From positions 3,044,501 through 3,108,500 of the forward strand of contig OY987240.1 of the NCBI GenBank assembly GCA_963920705.1: 64,000 bases of DNA, written 5' to 3'. The notes under the pieces were generated by a model. That model saw only the letters and a program-made list of their open reading frames with translations. It was not told the origin of the DNA and made no database searches. Source of the DNA: Odiellus spinosus (lineage: Eukaryota; Arthropoda; Arachnida; Opiliones; Phalangiidae). This document shows, in pieces, positions 14,901 through 27,897 of this stretch (position 1 is its first letter; the number at the start of each line of letters is the position of its first letter). The position numbers were made by a program, and so were the translations under genes.

Positions 14901-16430
14901 CTAAATTGCCAAAACGTGACAAATATAAAATGGGTTAAAATTAAGCAAAACCGCTTAAAAATCAAAGATTATTGGATTCAAATGGACACAAAACATTTGA
15001 TTTTTAAGCGATTTAGACAAAATCAACACCAATCGAAAGAGCAAATAGTGGTCTATCTAAAAATCCGTTGAAAAACATGCAAAATATGGCCAATTCAAAA
15101 AAAAATCTAATATCAAAAAGCGTATTTTTAAAATCTGAAATTTGACTATTTTGATATTGTATGATTTCTTGAATTGGCCATATTTTTCTTGTTTTTCAAC
15201 GGATTTTTGAAAACTTTTATTATTTAGACTGTCCATTATTTGCTCTTTCGAATGAGTTTTGTTTTGTCTAAATTGCCAAAACGTGACAAATATAAAATGG
15301 GTTAAAATTAAGCAAAACCGCTTAAAAATCAAAGATTATTGGATTCAAATGGACACAAAACATTTGATTTTTAAGCGATTTAGACAAAATCAACACCAAT
15401 CGAAAGAGCTAATAGTGGTCTATCTAAAAATCCGTTGAAAAACATGCAAAATATGGCCAATTCAAAAAAACATCTAATATCAAAAAGCGTATTTTTAAAA
15501 TCAGAAATTTGACTATTTTGATATTGTATGATTTCTTGAATTGGCCATATTTTTCTTGTTTTTCAACGGATTTTTGAAAACTCTTATTATTTAGACTGTC
15601 CATTATTTGCTCTTTCGAATGAGTTTTGTTTTGTCTAAATTGCCAAAACGTGACAAATATAAAATGGGTTAAAATTAAGCAAAACCGCTTAAAAATCAAA
15701 GATTATTGGATTCAAATGGACACAAAACATTTGATTTTTAAGCGATTTAGACAAAATCAACACCAATCGAAAGAGCAAATAGTGGTCTATCTAAAAATCC
15801 GTTGAAAAACATGCAAAATATGGCCAATTCAAAAAAACATCTAATATCAAAAAGCGTATTTTTAAAATCTGAAATTTGACTATTTTGATATTGTATGATT
15901 TCTTGAATTGGCCATATTTTTCTTGTTTTTCAACGGATTTTTGAAAACTTTTATTATTTAGACTGTCCATTATTTGCTCTTTCGAATGAGTTTTGTTTTG
16001 TCTAAATTGCCAAAACGTGACAAATATAAAATGGGTTAAAATTAAGCAAAACCGCTTAAAAATCAAAGATTATTGGATTCAAATGGACACAAAACATTTG
16101 ATTTTTAAGCGATTTAGACAAAATCAACACCAATCGAAAGAGCTAATAGTGGTCTATCTAAAAATCCGTTGAAAAACATGCAAAATATGGCCAATTCAAA
16201 AAAACATCTAATATCAAAAAGCGTATTTTTAAAATCAGAAATTTGACTATTTTGATATTGTATGATTTCTTGAATTGGCCATATTTTTCTTGTTTTTCAA
16301 CGGATTTTTGAAAACTCTTATTATTTAGACTGTCCATTATTTGCTCTTTCGAATGAGTTTTGTTTTGTCTAAATTGCCAAAACGTGACAAATATAAAATG
16401 GGTTAAAATTAAGCAAAACCGCTTAAAAAT
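11959..16430 (+). repeat. Block C: transition from block B into 1118-bp trimers and 734-bp dimers
   Basis: Register points are 12343, 12727, 13094, 13478, 13845, 14212, 14596, 14963, 15330, 15697, 16064, 16431. The first monomer is a third start of the block B unit (tcgaataagt at 12261), but the next copy is long with gagctaatag, so three or six monomers of the 9-mer are skipped. A 1118-bp trimer (384+367+367) follows: gacaaaacca at 13531 and 14649, and tctatcaaaaaaacaag near 13184 and 14302. From 14963 only short monomers occur, with a 734-bp dimer seen in tcagaaattt (about 15501 and 16235) and gaaaactttt (about 15209 and 15943). Confidence 0.85.
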
Positions 16431-19400
16431 CAAAGATTATTGGATTCAAATGGACACAAAACATTTGATTTTTAAGCGATTTAGACAAAATCAACACCAA
16501 TCGAAAGAGCAAATAGTGGTCTATCTAAAAATCCGTTGAAAAACATGCAAAATATGGCCAATTCAAAAAAACATCTAATATCAAAAAGCGTATTTTTAAA
16601 ATCTGAAATTTGACTATTTTGATATTGTATGATTTCTTGAATTGGCCATATTTTTCTTGTTTTTCAACGGTTTTTGAAAACTTTTATTATTTAGACTGTC
16701 CATTATTTGCTCTTTCGAATGAGTTTTGTTTTGTCTAAATTGCCAAAACGTGACAAATATAAAATGGGTTAAAATTAAGCGAAACCGCTTAAAAATCAAA
16801 GATTATTGGATTCAAATGGACACATAACATTTGATTTTTAAGCGATTTAGACAAAATCAACACCAATCGAAAGAGCAAATAGTGGTCTATCTAAAAATCC
16901 GTTGAAAAACATGCAAAATATGGCCAATTCAAAAAAACATCTAATATCAAAAAGCGTATTTTTAAAATCTGAAATTTGACTATTTTGATATTGTATGATT
17001 TCTTGAATTGGCCATATTTTTCTTGTTTTTCAACGGATTTTTGAAAACTCTTATTATTTAGACTGTCCATTATTTGCTCTTTCGAATGAGTTTTGTTTTG
17101 TCTAAATTGCCAAAACGTGACAAATATAAAATGGGTTAAAATTAAGCAAATCCGCTTAAAAATCAAAGATTATTGGATTCAAATGGACACAAAATATTTG
17201 ATTTTTAAGCGATTTAGACAAAATCAACACCAATCGAAAGAGCAAAAAGTGGTCTATCTAAAAATCCGTTGAAAAACATGGAAAATATGGCCAACTCAAA
17301 AAACATCTAATATCAAAAAGCGTATTTTTAAAATCTGAAATTTGATTATTTTGATATTGTATGATTTCTTGAATTGGCCATATTTTTCTTGTTTTTCAAC
17401 GGATTTTTGAAAACTCTTATTATTAAGACTGTCCATTATTTGCTCTTTCGAATGAGTTTTGTTTTGTCTAAATTGCCAAAACGTGACAAATTTAAAATGG
17501 GTTAAAATTAAGCAAAACCGCTTAAAAATCAAAGATTATTGGATTCAAATGGACACAAAACATTTGATTTTTAAGCGATTTAGACAAAATCAACACCAAT
17601 CGAAAGAGCAAATAGTGGTCTATCTAAGAAACAAGAGTTTTGGAAAATCCGTTGAAAAACATGGAAAATATGGTAAATTCAAAAAACATCTAATATCAAA
17701 AAGCGTATTTTTAAAATCTGAAATTTGACTATTTTAATATTGTATGATTTCTTGAATTGGCCATATTTTTCTGGTTTTTCAACGGATTTTTGAAAACTCT
17801 TATTATTTAGACTGTCCATTATTTGCTCTTTCGAATGAGTTTTGTTTTGTCTAAATTGCCAAAACGTGACAAATATAAAATGGGTTAAAATTAAGCAAAA
17901 CCGCTTAAAAATCAAAGATTATTGGATTCAAATGAACACAAAACATTTGATTTTTAAGCGATTTAGACAAAATCAACACCAATCGAAAGAGCAAATAGTG
18001 GTCTATCTAAGAAACAAGAGTTTTGGAAAATCCGTTGAAAAACATGGAAAATATGGCCAATTCAAAAAACATCTAATATCAAAAAGCGTATTTTTAAAAT
18101 CTGAAATTTGACTATTTTGATATTGTATGATTTCTTGAATTGGCCATATTTTTCTTGTTTTTCAACGGATTTTTGAAAACTCTTATTATTTAGACTGTCC
18201 ATTATTTGCTCTTTCGAATGAGTTTTGTTTTGTCTAAATTGCCAAAACGTGACAAATATAAAATGGGTTAAAATTAAGCAAAACCGCTTAAAAATCAAAG
18301 ATTATTGGATTCAAATGGACACAAAACATTTGATTTTTAAGCGATTTAGACAAAATCAACACCAATCGAAAGAGCAAATAGTGGTCTATCTAAAAATCCG
18401 TTGAAAAACATGCAAAATATGGCCAATTCAAAAAAACATCTAATATCAAAAAGCGTATTTTTAAAATCTGAAATTTGACTATTTTGATATTGTATGATTT
18501 CTTGAATTGGCCATATTTTTCTTGTTTTTCAACGGTTTTTGAAAACTTTTATTATTTAGACTGTCCATTATTTGCTCTTTCGAATGAGTTTTGTTTTGTC
18601 TAAATTGCCAAAACGTGACAAATATAAAATGGGTTAAAATTAAGCGAAACCGCTTAAAAATCAAAGATTATTGGATTCAAATGGACACATAACATTTGAT
18701 TTTTAAGCGATTTAGACAAAATCAACACCAATCGAAAGAGCAAATAGTGGTCTATCTAAAAATCCGTTGAAAAACATGCAAAATATGGCCAATTCAAAAA
18801 AACATCTAATATCAAAAAGCGTATTTTTAAAATCTGAAATTTGACTATTTTGATATTGTATGATTTCTTGAATTGGCCATATTTTTCTTGTTTTTCAACG
18901 GATTTTTGAAAACTCTTATTATTTAGACTGTCCATTATTTGCTCTTTCGAATGAGTTTTGTTTTGTCTAAATTGCCAAAACGTGACAAATATAAAATGGG
19001 TTAAAATTAAGCAAATCCGCTTAAAAATCAAAGATTATTGGATTCAAATGGACACAAAATATTTGATTTTTAAGCGATTTAGACAAAATCAACACCAATC
19101 GAAAGAGCAAAAAGTGGTCTATCTAAAAATCCGTTGAAAAACATGGAAAATATGGCCAACTCAAAAAACATCTAATATCAAAAAGCGTATTTTTAAAATC
19201 TGAAATTTGACCATTTTGATATTGTATGATTTCTTGAATTGGCCATATTTTTCTTGTTTTTCAACGGATTTTTGAAAACTCTTATTATTTAGACTGTCCA
19301 TTATTTGCTCTTTCGAATGAGTTTTGTTTTGTCTAAATTGCCAAAACGTGACAAATATAAAATGGGTTAAAATTAAGCAAATCCGCTTAAAAATCAAAGA

Positions 19401-19901
19401 TTATTGGATTCAAATGGACACAAAACATTTGATTTTTAAGCGATTTAGACAAAATCAACACCAATCGAAAGAGCAAAAAGTGGTCTACCTAAAAAACAAG
19501 AGTTTTGGAAAATCCGTTGAAAAACATGGAAAATATGGCCAATTCAAAAAACATCTAATATCAAAAAGCATATTTTTAAAATCTGAAATTTGACTATTTT
19601 GATATTGTATGATTTCTTGAATTGGCCATATTTTTCTTGTTTTTCAACGGATTTTTGAAAACTCTTATTATTTAGACTGTCCATTATTTGCTCTTTCGAA
19701 TGAGTTTTGTTTTGTCTAAATTGCCAAAACGTAACAAATATAAAATGGGTTAAAATTAAGCAAAAACGCTTAAAAATCAAAGATTATTGGAATCAAATGG
19801 ACACAAAACATTTGAAATTTAAGCGATTTAGACAAAATCAACACCAATCAAAAGAACAAAAAGTGGTCTTTCTAAAAAACAAGAGTTTTCGAAAATCCGT
19901 T

Positions 19902-20050
19902 GAAAAACATGGAAAATATGGCCAATTCAAAAAAAACATCTAATATCAAAAAGCGTATTTTTAAAATCTGAAATTTGAAAAACATGGAAAATATGGCCAA
20001 TTCAAAAAAACATCTAATATCAAAAAGCGTATTTTTAAAATCTGAAATTT
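19902..20050 (+). repeat. 74-bp internal tandem duplication within a monomer (first)
   Basis: The stretch from gaaaaacatgg to gaaattt occurs twice in a row, 19902-19976 (75 bp, eight A residues in the A-run) and 19977-20050 (74 bp, seven). The junction joins the end of one copy (atttga) to the start of the next (cgttgaaaaac), which share ttga, so a microhomology or slippage event fits. The duplicated piece covers the inner left palindrome arm and most of the spacer, and it lengthens this monomer to 459 bp. Confidence 0.93.
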
Positions 20051-21843
20051 GACTATTTTGATATTGTATGATTTCTTGAATTGGCCATATTTTTCTTGTT
20101 TTTCAACGGATTTTTGAAAACTCTTATTATTTAGACTGTCCATTATTCGCTCTTTCGAATGAGTTTTGTTTTGTCTAAATTGCCAAAACGTGACAAATAT
20201 AAAATGGGTTAAAATTAAGCAAATCCGCTTAAAAATCAAAGATTATTGGATTCAAATGGACACAAAACATTTGATTTTTAAGCGATTTAGACAAAATCAA
20301 CACCAATCGAAAGAGCAAATAGTGGTCTATCTAAAAATCCGTTGAAAAACATGCAAAATATGGCCAATTCAAAAAAACATCTAATATCAAAAAGCGTATT
20401 TTTAAAATCTGAAATTTGACTATTTTGATATTGTATGATTTCTTGAATTGGCCATATTTTTCTTGTTTTTCAACGGATTTTTGAAAACTCTTATTATTTA
20501 GACTGTCCATTATTTGCTCTTTCGAATGAGTTTTGTTTTGTCTAAATTGCCAAAACGTGACAAATATAAAATGGGTTAAAATTAAGCAAATCCGCTTAAA
20601 CATCAAAGATTATTGGATTCAAATGGATACAAAACATTTGATTTTTAAGCGATTTAGACAAAATCAACACCAATCGAAAGAGCAAATAGTGGTCTATCTA
20701 AAAATCCGTTGAAAAACATGCAAAATATGGCCAATTCAAAAAAACATCTAATATCAAAAAGCGTATTTTTAAAATCTGAAATTTGACTATTTTGATATTG
20801 TATGATTTCTTGAATTGGCCATATTTTTCTTGTTTTTCAACGGATTTTTGAAAACTCTTATTATTTAGACTGTCCATTATTTGCTCTTTCGAATGAGTTT
20901 TGTTTTGTCTAAATTGCCAAAACGTGACAAATATAAAATGGGTTAAAATTAAGCAAATCCGCTTAAAAATCAAAGATTATTGGATTCAAATGGACACAAA
21001 ATATTTGATTTTTAAGCGATTTAGACAAAATCAACACCAATCGAAAGAGCAAAAAGTGGTCTATCTAAAAATCCGTTGAAAAACATGGAAAATATGGCCA
21101 ACTCAAAAAACATCTAATATCAAAAAGCGTATTTTTAAAATCTGAAATTTGACCATTTTGATATTGTATGATTTCTTGAATTGGCCATATTTTTCTTGTT
21201 TTTCAACGGATTTTTGAAAACTCTTATTATTTAGACTGTCCATTATTTGCTCTTTCGAATGAGTTTTGTTTTGTCTAAATTGCCAAAACGTGACAAATAT
21301 AAAATGGGTTAAAATTAAGCAAATCCGCTTAAAAATCAAAGATTATTGGATTCAAATGGACACAAAACATTTGATTTTTAAGCGATTTAGACAAAATCAA
21401 CACCAATCGAAAGAGCAAAAAGTGGTCTACCTAAAAAACAAGAGTTTTGGAAAATCCGTTGAAAAACATGGAAAATATGGCCAATTCAAAAAACATCTAA
21501 TATCAAAAAGCATATTTTTAAAATCTGAAATTTGACTATTTTGATATTGTATGATTTCTTGAATTGGCCATATTTTTCTTGTTTTTCAACGGATTTTTGA
21601 AAACTCTTATTATTTAGACTGTCCATTATTTGCTCTTTCGAATGAGTTTTGTTTTGTCTAAATTGCCAAAACGTAACAAATATAAAATGGGTTAAAATTA
21701 AGCAAAAACGCTTAAAAATCAAAGATTATTGGATTCAAATGGACACAAAACATTTGAAATTTAAGCGATTTAGACAAAATCAACACCAATCGAAAGAGCA
21801 AAAAGTGGTCTATCTAAAAAACAAGAGTTTTGGAAAATCCGTT

Positions 21844-21993
21844 GAAAAACATGGAAAATATGGCCAATTCAAAAAAAAACATCTAATATCAAAAAGCGTA
21901 TTTTTAAAATCTGAAATTTGAAAAACATGGAAAATATGGCCAATTCAAAAAAACATCTAATATCAAAAAGCGTATTTTTAAAATCTGAAATTT
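21844..21993 (+). repeat. 74-bp internal tandem duplication within a monomer (second)
   Basis: Same duplication and same junction as at 19902-20050, one higher-order copy later. Copies are 21844-21919 (76 bp, nine A residues) and 21920-21993 (74 bp). The changed A-run length shows that the two occurrences have diverged only by homopolymer slippage at this point, so they most likely descend from one event that was amplified with the block D unit. Confidence 0.93.
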
Positions 21994-22179
21994 GACTATT
22001 TTGATATTGTATGATTTCTTGAATTGGCCATATTTTTCTTGTTTTTCAACGGATTTTTGAAAACTCTTATTATTTAGACTGTCCATTATTTGCTCTTTCG
22101 AATGAGTTTTGTTTTGTCTAAATTGCCAAAACGTGACAAATATAAAATGGGTTAAAATTAAGCAAATCCGCTTAAAAAT

Positions 22180-24782
22180 CAAAGATTATTGGATTCAAAT
22201 GGACACAAAACATTTGATTTTTAAGCGATTTAGACAAAATCAACACCAATCGAAAGAGCAAATAGTGGTCTATCTAAAAATCCGTTGAAAAACATGCAAA
22301 ATATGGCCAATTCAAAAAAACATCTAATATCAAAAAGCGTATTTTTAAAATCTGAAATTTGACTATTTTGATATTGTATGATTTCTTGAATTGGCCATAT
22401 TTTTCTTGTTTTTCAACGGATTTTTGAAAACTCTTATTATTTAGACTGTCCATTATTTGCTCTTTCGAATGAGTTTTGTTTTGTCTAAATTGCCAAAACG
22501 TGACAAATATAAAATGGGTTAAAATTAAGCAAATCCGCTTAAAAATCAAAGATTATTGGATTCAAATGGACACAAAACATTTGATTTTTAAGCGATTTAG
22601 ACAAAATCAACACCAATCGAAAGAGCAAATAGTGGTCTATCTAAAAATCCGTTGAAAAACATGCAAAATATGGCCAATTCAAAAAAACATCTAATATCAA
22701 AAAGCGTATTTTTAAAATCTGAAATTTGACTATTTTGATATTGTATGATTTCTTGAATTGGCCATATTTTTCTTGTTTTTCAACGGATTTTTGAAAACTC
22801 TTATTATTTAGACTGTCCATTATTTGCTCTTTCGAATGAGTTTTGTTTTGTCTAAATTGCCAAAACGTGACAAATATAAAATGGGTTAAAATTAAGCAAA
22901 TCCGCTTAAACATCAAAGATTATTGGATTCAAATGGATACAAAACATTTGATTTTTAAGCGATTTAGACAAAATCAACACCAATCGAAAGAGCAAATAGT
23001 GGTCTATCTAAAAATCCGTTGAAAAACATGCAAAATATGGCCAATTCAAAAAAACATCTAATATCAAAAAGCGTATTTTTAAAATCTGAAATTTGACTAT
23101 TTTGATATTGTATGATTTCTTGAATTGGCCATATTTTTCTTGTTTTTCAACGGATTTTTGAAAACTCTTATTATTTAGACTGTCCATTATTTGCTCTTTC
23201 GAATGAGTTTTGTTTCGTCTAAATTGCCAAAACGTGACAAATATAAAATGGGTTAAAATTAAGCAAAACCGCTTAAAAATCAAAGATTATTGGATTCAAA
23301 TGGACACAAAACATTTGATTTTTAAGCGATTTAGACAAAATCAACACCAATCGAAAGAGCAAATAGTGGTCTATCTAAAAAACAAGATTTTTGGAAAATC
23401 CGTTGAAAAACATGGAAAATATGGCCAATTCAACAAAACATCTAATATCAAAAAGCGTATTTTTAAAATCTGAAATTTGACTATTTTGATATTGTATGAT
23501 TTCTTGAATTGGCCATATTTTTCTTGTTTTTCAACGGATTTTTGAAAACTCTTATTATTTAGACTGTCCATTATTTGCTCTTTCGAATGAGTTTTGTTTT
23601 GTCTAAATTGCCAAAACGTGACAAATATAAAATGGGTTAAAATTAAGCAAATCCGCTTAAAAATCAAAGATTATTGGATTCAAATGGACACAAAACATTT
23701 GATTTTTAAGCGATTTAGACAAAATCAACACCAATCGAAAGAGCAAATAGTGGTCTATCTAAAAATCCGTTGAAAAACATGCAAAATATGGCCAATTCAA
23801 AAAAACATCTAATATCAAAAAGCGTATTTTTAAAATCTGAAATTTGACTATTTTGATATTGTATGATTTCTTGAATTGGCCATATTTTTCTTGTTTTTCA
23901 ACGGATTTTTGAAAACTCTTATTATTTAGACTGTCCATTATTTGCTCTTTCGAATGAGTTTTGTTTTGTCTAAATTGCCAAAACGTGACAAATATAAAAT
24001 GGGTTAAAATTAAGCAAATCCGCTTAAACATCAAAGATTATTGGATTCAAATGGATACAAAACATTTGATTTTTAAGCGATTTAGACAAAATCAACACCA
24101 ATCGAAAGAGCAAATAGTGGTCTATCTAAAAATCCGTTGAAAAACATGCAAAATATGGCCAATTCAAAAAAACATCTAATATCAAAAAGCGTATTTTTAA
24201 AATCTGAAATTTGACTATTTTGATATTGTATGATTTCTTGAATTGGCCATATTTTTCTTGTTTTTCAACGGATTTTTGAAAACTCTTATTATTTAGACTG
24301 TCCATTATTTGCTCTTTCGAATGAGTTTTGTTTCGTCTAAATTGCCAAAACGTGACAAATATAAAATGGGTTAAAATTAAGCAAAACCGCTTAAAAATCA
24401 AAGATTATTGGATTCAAATGGACACAAAACATTTGATTTTTAAGCGATTTAGACAAAATCAACACCAATCGAAAGAGCAAATAGTGGTCTATCTAAAAAA
24501 CAAGATTTTTGGAAAATCCGTTGAAAAACATGGAAAATATGGCCAATTCAACAAAACATCTAATATCAAAAAGCGTATTTTTAAAATCTGAAATTTGACT
24601 ATTTTGATATTGTATGATTTCTTGAATTGGCCATATTTTTCTTGTTTTTCAACGGATTTTTGAAAACTCTTATTATTTAGACTGTCCATTATTTGCTCTT
24701 TCGAATGAGTTTTGTTTTGTCTAAATTGCCAAAACGTGACAAATATAAAGTGGGTTAAAATTAAGCAAAACCGCTTAAAAAT
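22180..24782 (+). repeat. Block E: 1118-bp three-monomer higher-order repeat, two copies
   Basis: After one short monomer (22180-22546), copies run 22547-23664 and 23665-24782 with intervals 367, 367, 384. Register points: 22547, 22914, 23281, 23665, 24032, 24399, 24783. The first monomer of each has cttaaacatcaaag with atggatac, the second has ttttgtttcgtctaaat, and the third has caagatttttgg with ttcaacaaaacatc. The first monomer type is shared with the third copy of block D, so this unit seems to have been assembled from neighbouring block D material. Confidence 0.88.
22276..22642 (+). repeat. Representative short monomer (367 bp)
   Basis: Short copies read tctatctaaaaatccgttg where long copies have caagagttttgg between the A-run and tccg; the net loss is 17 bp. 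The missing segment is bounded by A-runs on both sides (aaaaaa and aaaa in the long form), which fits a slippage or microhomology deletion. Most 367-bp copies then read catgcaaaat with seven A residues before catctaat, while 366-bp copies usually read catggaaaat with six. So at least four subfamilies (384, 383, 367, 366) are in use. In the palindrome, the deleted 17 bp leaves an unpaired bulge in the opposite arm. Short and long forms are about equally common in the window. Confidence 0.88.
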
Positions 24783-27700
24783 CAAAGATTATTGGATTCA
24801 AATGGACACAAAACATTTGATTTTTAAGCGATTTAGACAAAATCAACACCAATCGAAAGAGCAAATAGTGGTCTATCTAAAAATCCGTTGAAAAACATGG
24901 AAAATATGGCCAATTCAAAAAACATCTAATATCAAAAAGCGTATTTTTAAAATCTGAAATTTGACTATTTTGATACTGTATGATTTCTTGAATTGGCCAT
25001 ATTTTTCTTGTTTTTCAACGGATTTTTGAAAACTCTTATTATTTAGACTGTCCATTATTTGCTCTTTCGAATGAGTTTTGTTTCGTCTAAATTGCCAAAA
25101 CGTGACAAATATAAAATGGGTTAAAATTAAGCAAAACCGCTTAAAAATCAAAGATTATTGGATTCAAATGGACACAAAACATTTGATTTTTAAGCGGTTT
25201 AGACAAAATCAACACCAATCGAAAGAGCAAATAGTGGTCTATCTAAAAATCCGTTGAAAAACATGCAAAATATGGCCAATTCAAAAAAACATCTAATATC
25301 AAAAAGCGTATTTTTAAAATCTGAAATTTGACTATTTTGATATTGTATGATTTCTTGAATTGGCCATATTTTTCTTGTTTTTCAACGGATTTTTGAAAAC
25401 TCTTATTATTTAGACTGTCCATTATTTGCTCTTTCGAATGAGTTTTGTTTTGTCTAAATTGCCAAAACGTGACAAATATAAAATGGGTTAAAATTAAGCA
25501 AATCCGCTTAAACATCAAAGATTATTGGATTCAAATGGATACAAAACATTTGATTTTTAAGCGATTTAGACAAAATCAACACCAATCGAAAGAGCAAATA
25601 GTGGTCTATCTAAAAATCCGTTGAAAAACATGCAAAATATGGCCAATTCAAAAAAATATCTAATATCAAAAAGCGTATTTTTAAAATCTGAAATTTGAAA
25701 AACATGGAAAATATGGCCAATTCAAAAAAACATCTAATATCAAAAAGCGTATTTTTAAAATCTGAAATTTGAAAAACATGGAAAATATGGCCAATTCAAA
25801 AAAACATCTAATACCAAAAAGCGTATTTTTAAAATCTGAAATTTGACTATTTTGATATTGTATGATTTCTTGAATTGGCCATATTTTTCTTGTTTTTCAA
25901 CGGATTTTTGAAAACTCTTATTATTTAGACTGTCCATTATTTGCTCTTTCGAATGAGTTTTGTTTCGTCTAAATTGCCAAAACGTGACAAATATAAAATG
26001 GGTTAAAATTAAGCAAAACCGCTTAAAAATCAAAGATTATTGGATTCAAATGGACACAAAACATTTGATTTTTAAGCGATTTAGACAAAATCAACACCAA
26101 TCGAAAGAGCAAATAGTGGTCTATCTAAAAAACAAGATTTTTGGAAAATCCGTTGAAAAACATGGAAAATATGGCCAATTCAACAAAACATCTAATATCA
26201 AAAAGCGTATTTTTAAAATCAGAAATTTGACTATTTTGATATTGTATGATTTCTTGAATTGGCCATATTTTTCTTGCTTTTCAACGGATTTTTGAAAACT
26301 CTTATTATTTAGACTGTCCATTATTTGCTCTTTCGAATGAGTTTTGTTTTGTCTAAATTGCCAAAACGTGACAAATATAAAGTGGGTTAAAATTAAGCAA
26401 AACCGCTTAAAAATCAAAGATTATTGGATTCAAATGGACACAAAACATTTGATTTTTAAGCGATTTAGACAAAATCAACACCAATCGAAAGAGCAAATAG
26501 TGGTCTATCTAAAAATCCGTTGAAAAACATGGAAAATATGGCCAATTCAAAAAACATCTAATATCAAAAAGCGTATTTTTAAAATCTGAAATTTGACTAT
26601 TTTGATACTGTATGATTTCTTGAATTGGCCATATTTTTCTTGTTTTTCAACGGATTTTTGAAAACTCTTATTATTTAGACTGTCCATTATTTGCTCTTTC
26701 GAATGAGTTTTGTTTCGTCTAAATTGCCAAAACGTGACAAATATAAAATGGGTTAAAATTAAGCAAAACCGCTTAAAAATCAAAGATTATTGGATTCAAA
26801 TGGACACAAAACATTTGATTTTTAAGCGGTTTAGACAAAATCAACACCAATCGAAAGAGCAAATAGTGGTCTATCTAAAAATCCGTTGAAAAACATGCAA
26901 AATATGGCCAATTCAAAAAAACATCTAATATCAAAAAGCGTATTTTTAAAATCTGAAATTTGACTATTTTGATATTGTATGATTTCTTGAATTGGCCATA
27001 TTTTTCTTGTTTTTCAACGGATTTTTGAAAACTCTTATTATTTAGACTGTCCATTATTTGCTCTTTCGAATGAGTTTTGTTTCGTCTAAATTGCCAAAAC
27101 GTGACAAATATAAAATGGGTTAAAATTAAGCAAAACCGCTTAAAAATCAAAGATTATTGGATTCAAATGGACACAAAACATTTGATTTTTAAGCGATTTA
27201 GACAAAATCAACACCAATCGAAAGAGCAAATAGTGGTCTATCTAAAAAACAAGATTTTTGGAAAATCCGTTGAAAAACATGGAAAATATGGCCAATTCAA
27301 CAAAACATCTAATATCAAAAAGCGTATTTTTAAAATCAGAAATTTGACTATTTTGATATTGTATGATTTCTTGAATTGGCCATATTTTTCTTGCTTTTCA
27401 ACGGATTTTTGAAAACTCTTATTATTTAGACTGTCCATTATTTGCTCTTTCGAATGAGTTTTGTTTTGTCTAAATTGCCAAAACGTGACAAATATAAAGT
27501 GGGTTAAAATTAAGCAAAACCGCTTAAAAATCAAAGATTATTGGATTCAAATGGACACAAAACATTTGATTTTTAAGCGATTTAGACAAAATCAACACCA
27601 ATCGAAAGAGCAAATAGTGGTCTATCTAAAAATCCGTTGAAAAACATGGAAAATATGGCCAATTCAAAAAACATCTAATATCAAAAAGCGTATTTTTAAA

Positions 27701-27897
27701 ATCTGAAATTTGACTATTTTGATACTGTATGATTTCTTGAATTGGCCATATTTTTCTTGTTTTTCAACGGATTTTTGAAAACTCTTATTATTTAGACTGT
27801 CCATTATTTGCTCTTTCGAATGAGTTTTGTTTCGTCTAAATTGCCAAAACGTGACAAATATAAAATGGGTTAAAATTAAGCAAAACCGCTTAAAAAT
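24783..27897 (+). repeat. Block F: 1117-bp three-monomer repeat, one copy expanded by 148 bp
   Basis: Register points are 25149, 25516, 26031, 26415, 26781, 27148, 27532, 27898. The unit 26781-27897 is 1117 bp (367, 384, 366). The preceding copy 25516-26780 is 1265 bp because its first monomer contains a triplicated 74-bp segment (+148 bp). Shared variants include gatactgtatg near 24974, 26606 and 27723, cttgcttttcaacgg at about 26274 and 27391, ataaagtggg near 24746, 26376 and 27493, and taagcggtttagac near 25192, 26824 and 27941. Confidence 0.87.
25623..25844 (+). repeat. 74-bp internal segment present three times in a row
   Basis: Copies are 25623-25696, 25697-25770 and 25771-25844, each exactly 74 bp, from gaaaaacatg to gaaattt. 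The first reads catgc and aaaatatc, the second is consensus-like, and the third has a private ataccaaaa. The junctions are the same ttga joint as at 19976 and 21919. Here the first copy comes from a short monomer. The interval grows to 515 bp (367+148). The repeated joint suggests unequal exchange or slippage after an initial duplication. Confidence 0.94.

Larger units (their letters stand above)
16431..22179 (+). repeat. Block D: five-monomer higher-order repeat (1865, 1941, 1943 bp), three copies
   Basis: Copies run 16431-18295, 18296-20236 and 20237-22179. Intervals are 366, 367, 366, 383, 383 in the first; the second and third end in 459 and 460 because of a 74-bp internal duplication. 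Register points: 16797, 17164, 17530, 17913, 18296, 18662, 19029, 19395, 19778, 20237, 20604, 20971, 21337, 21720, 22180. Shared variants: caacggttttt with one base lost at about 16664 and 18529, cacataacat at 16821 and 18686, aaaatatttg near 17192, 19057 and 20999, and gaccattttg near 19209 and 21151. The third copy replaces the first monomer by one reading cttaaacatcaaag and atggatac. Confidence 0.9.
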
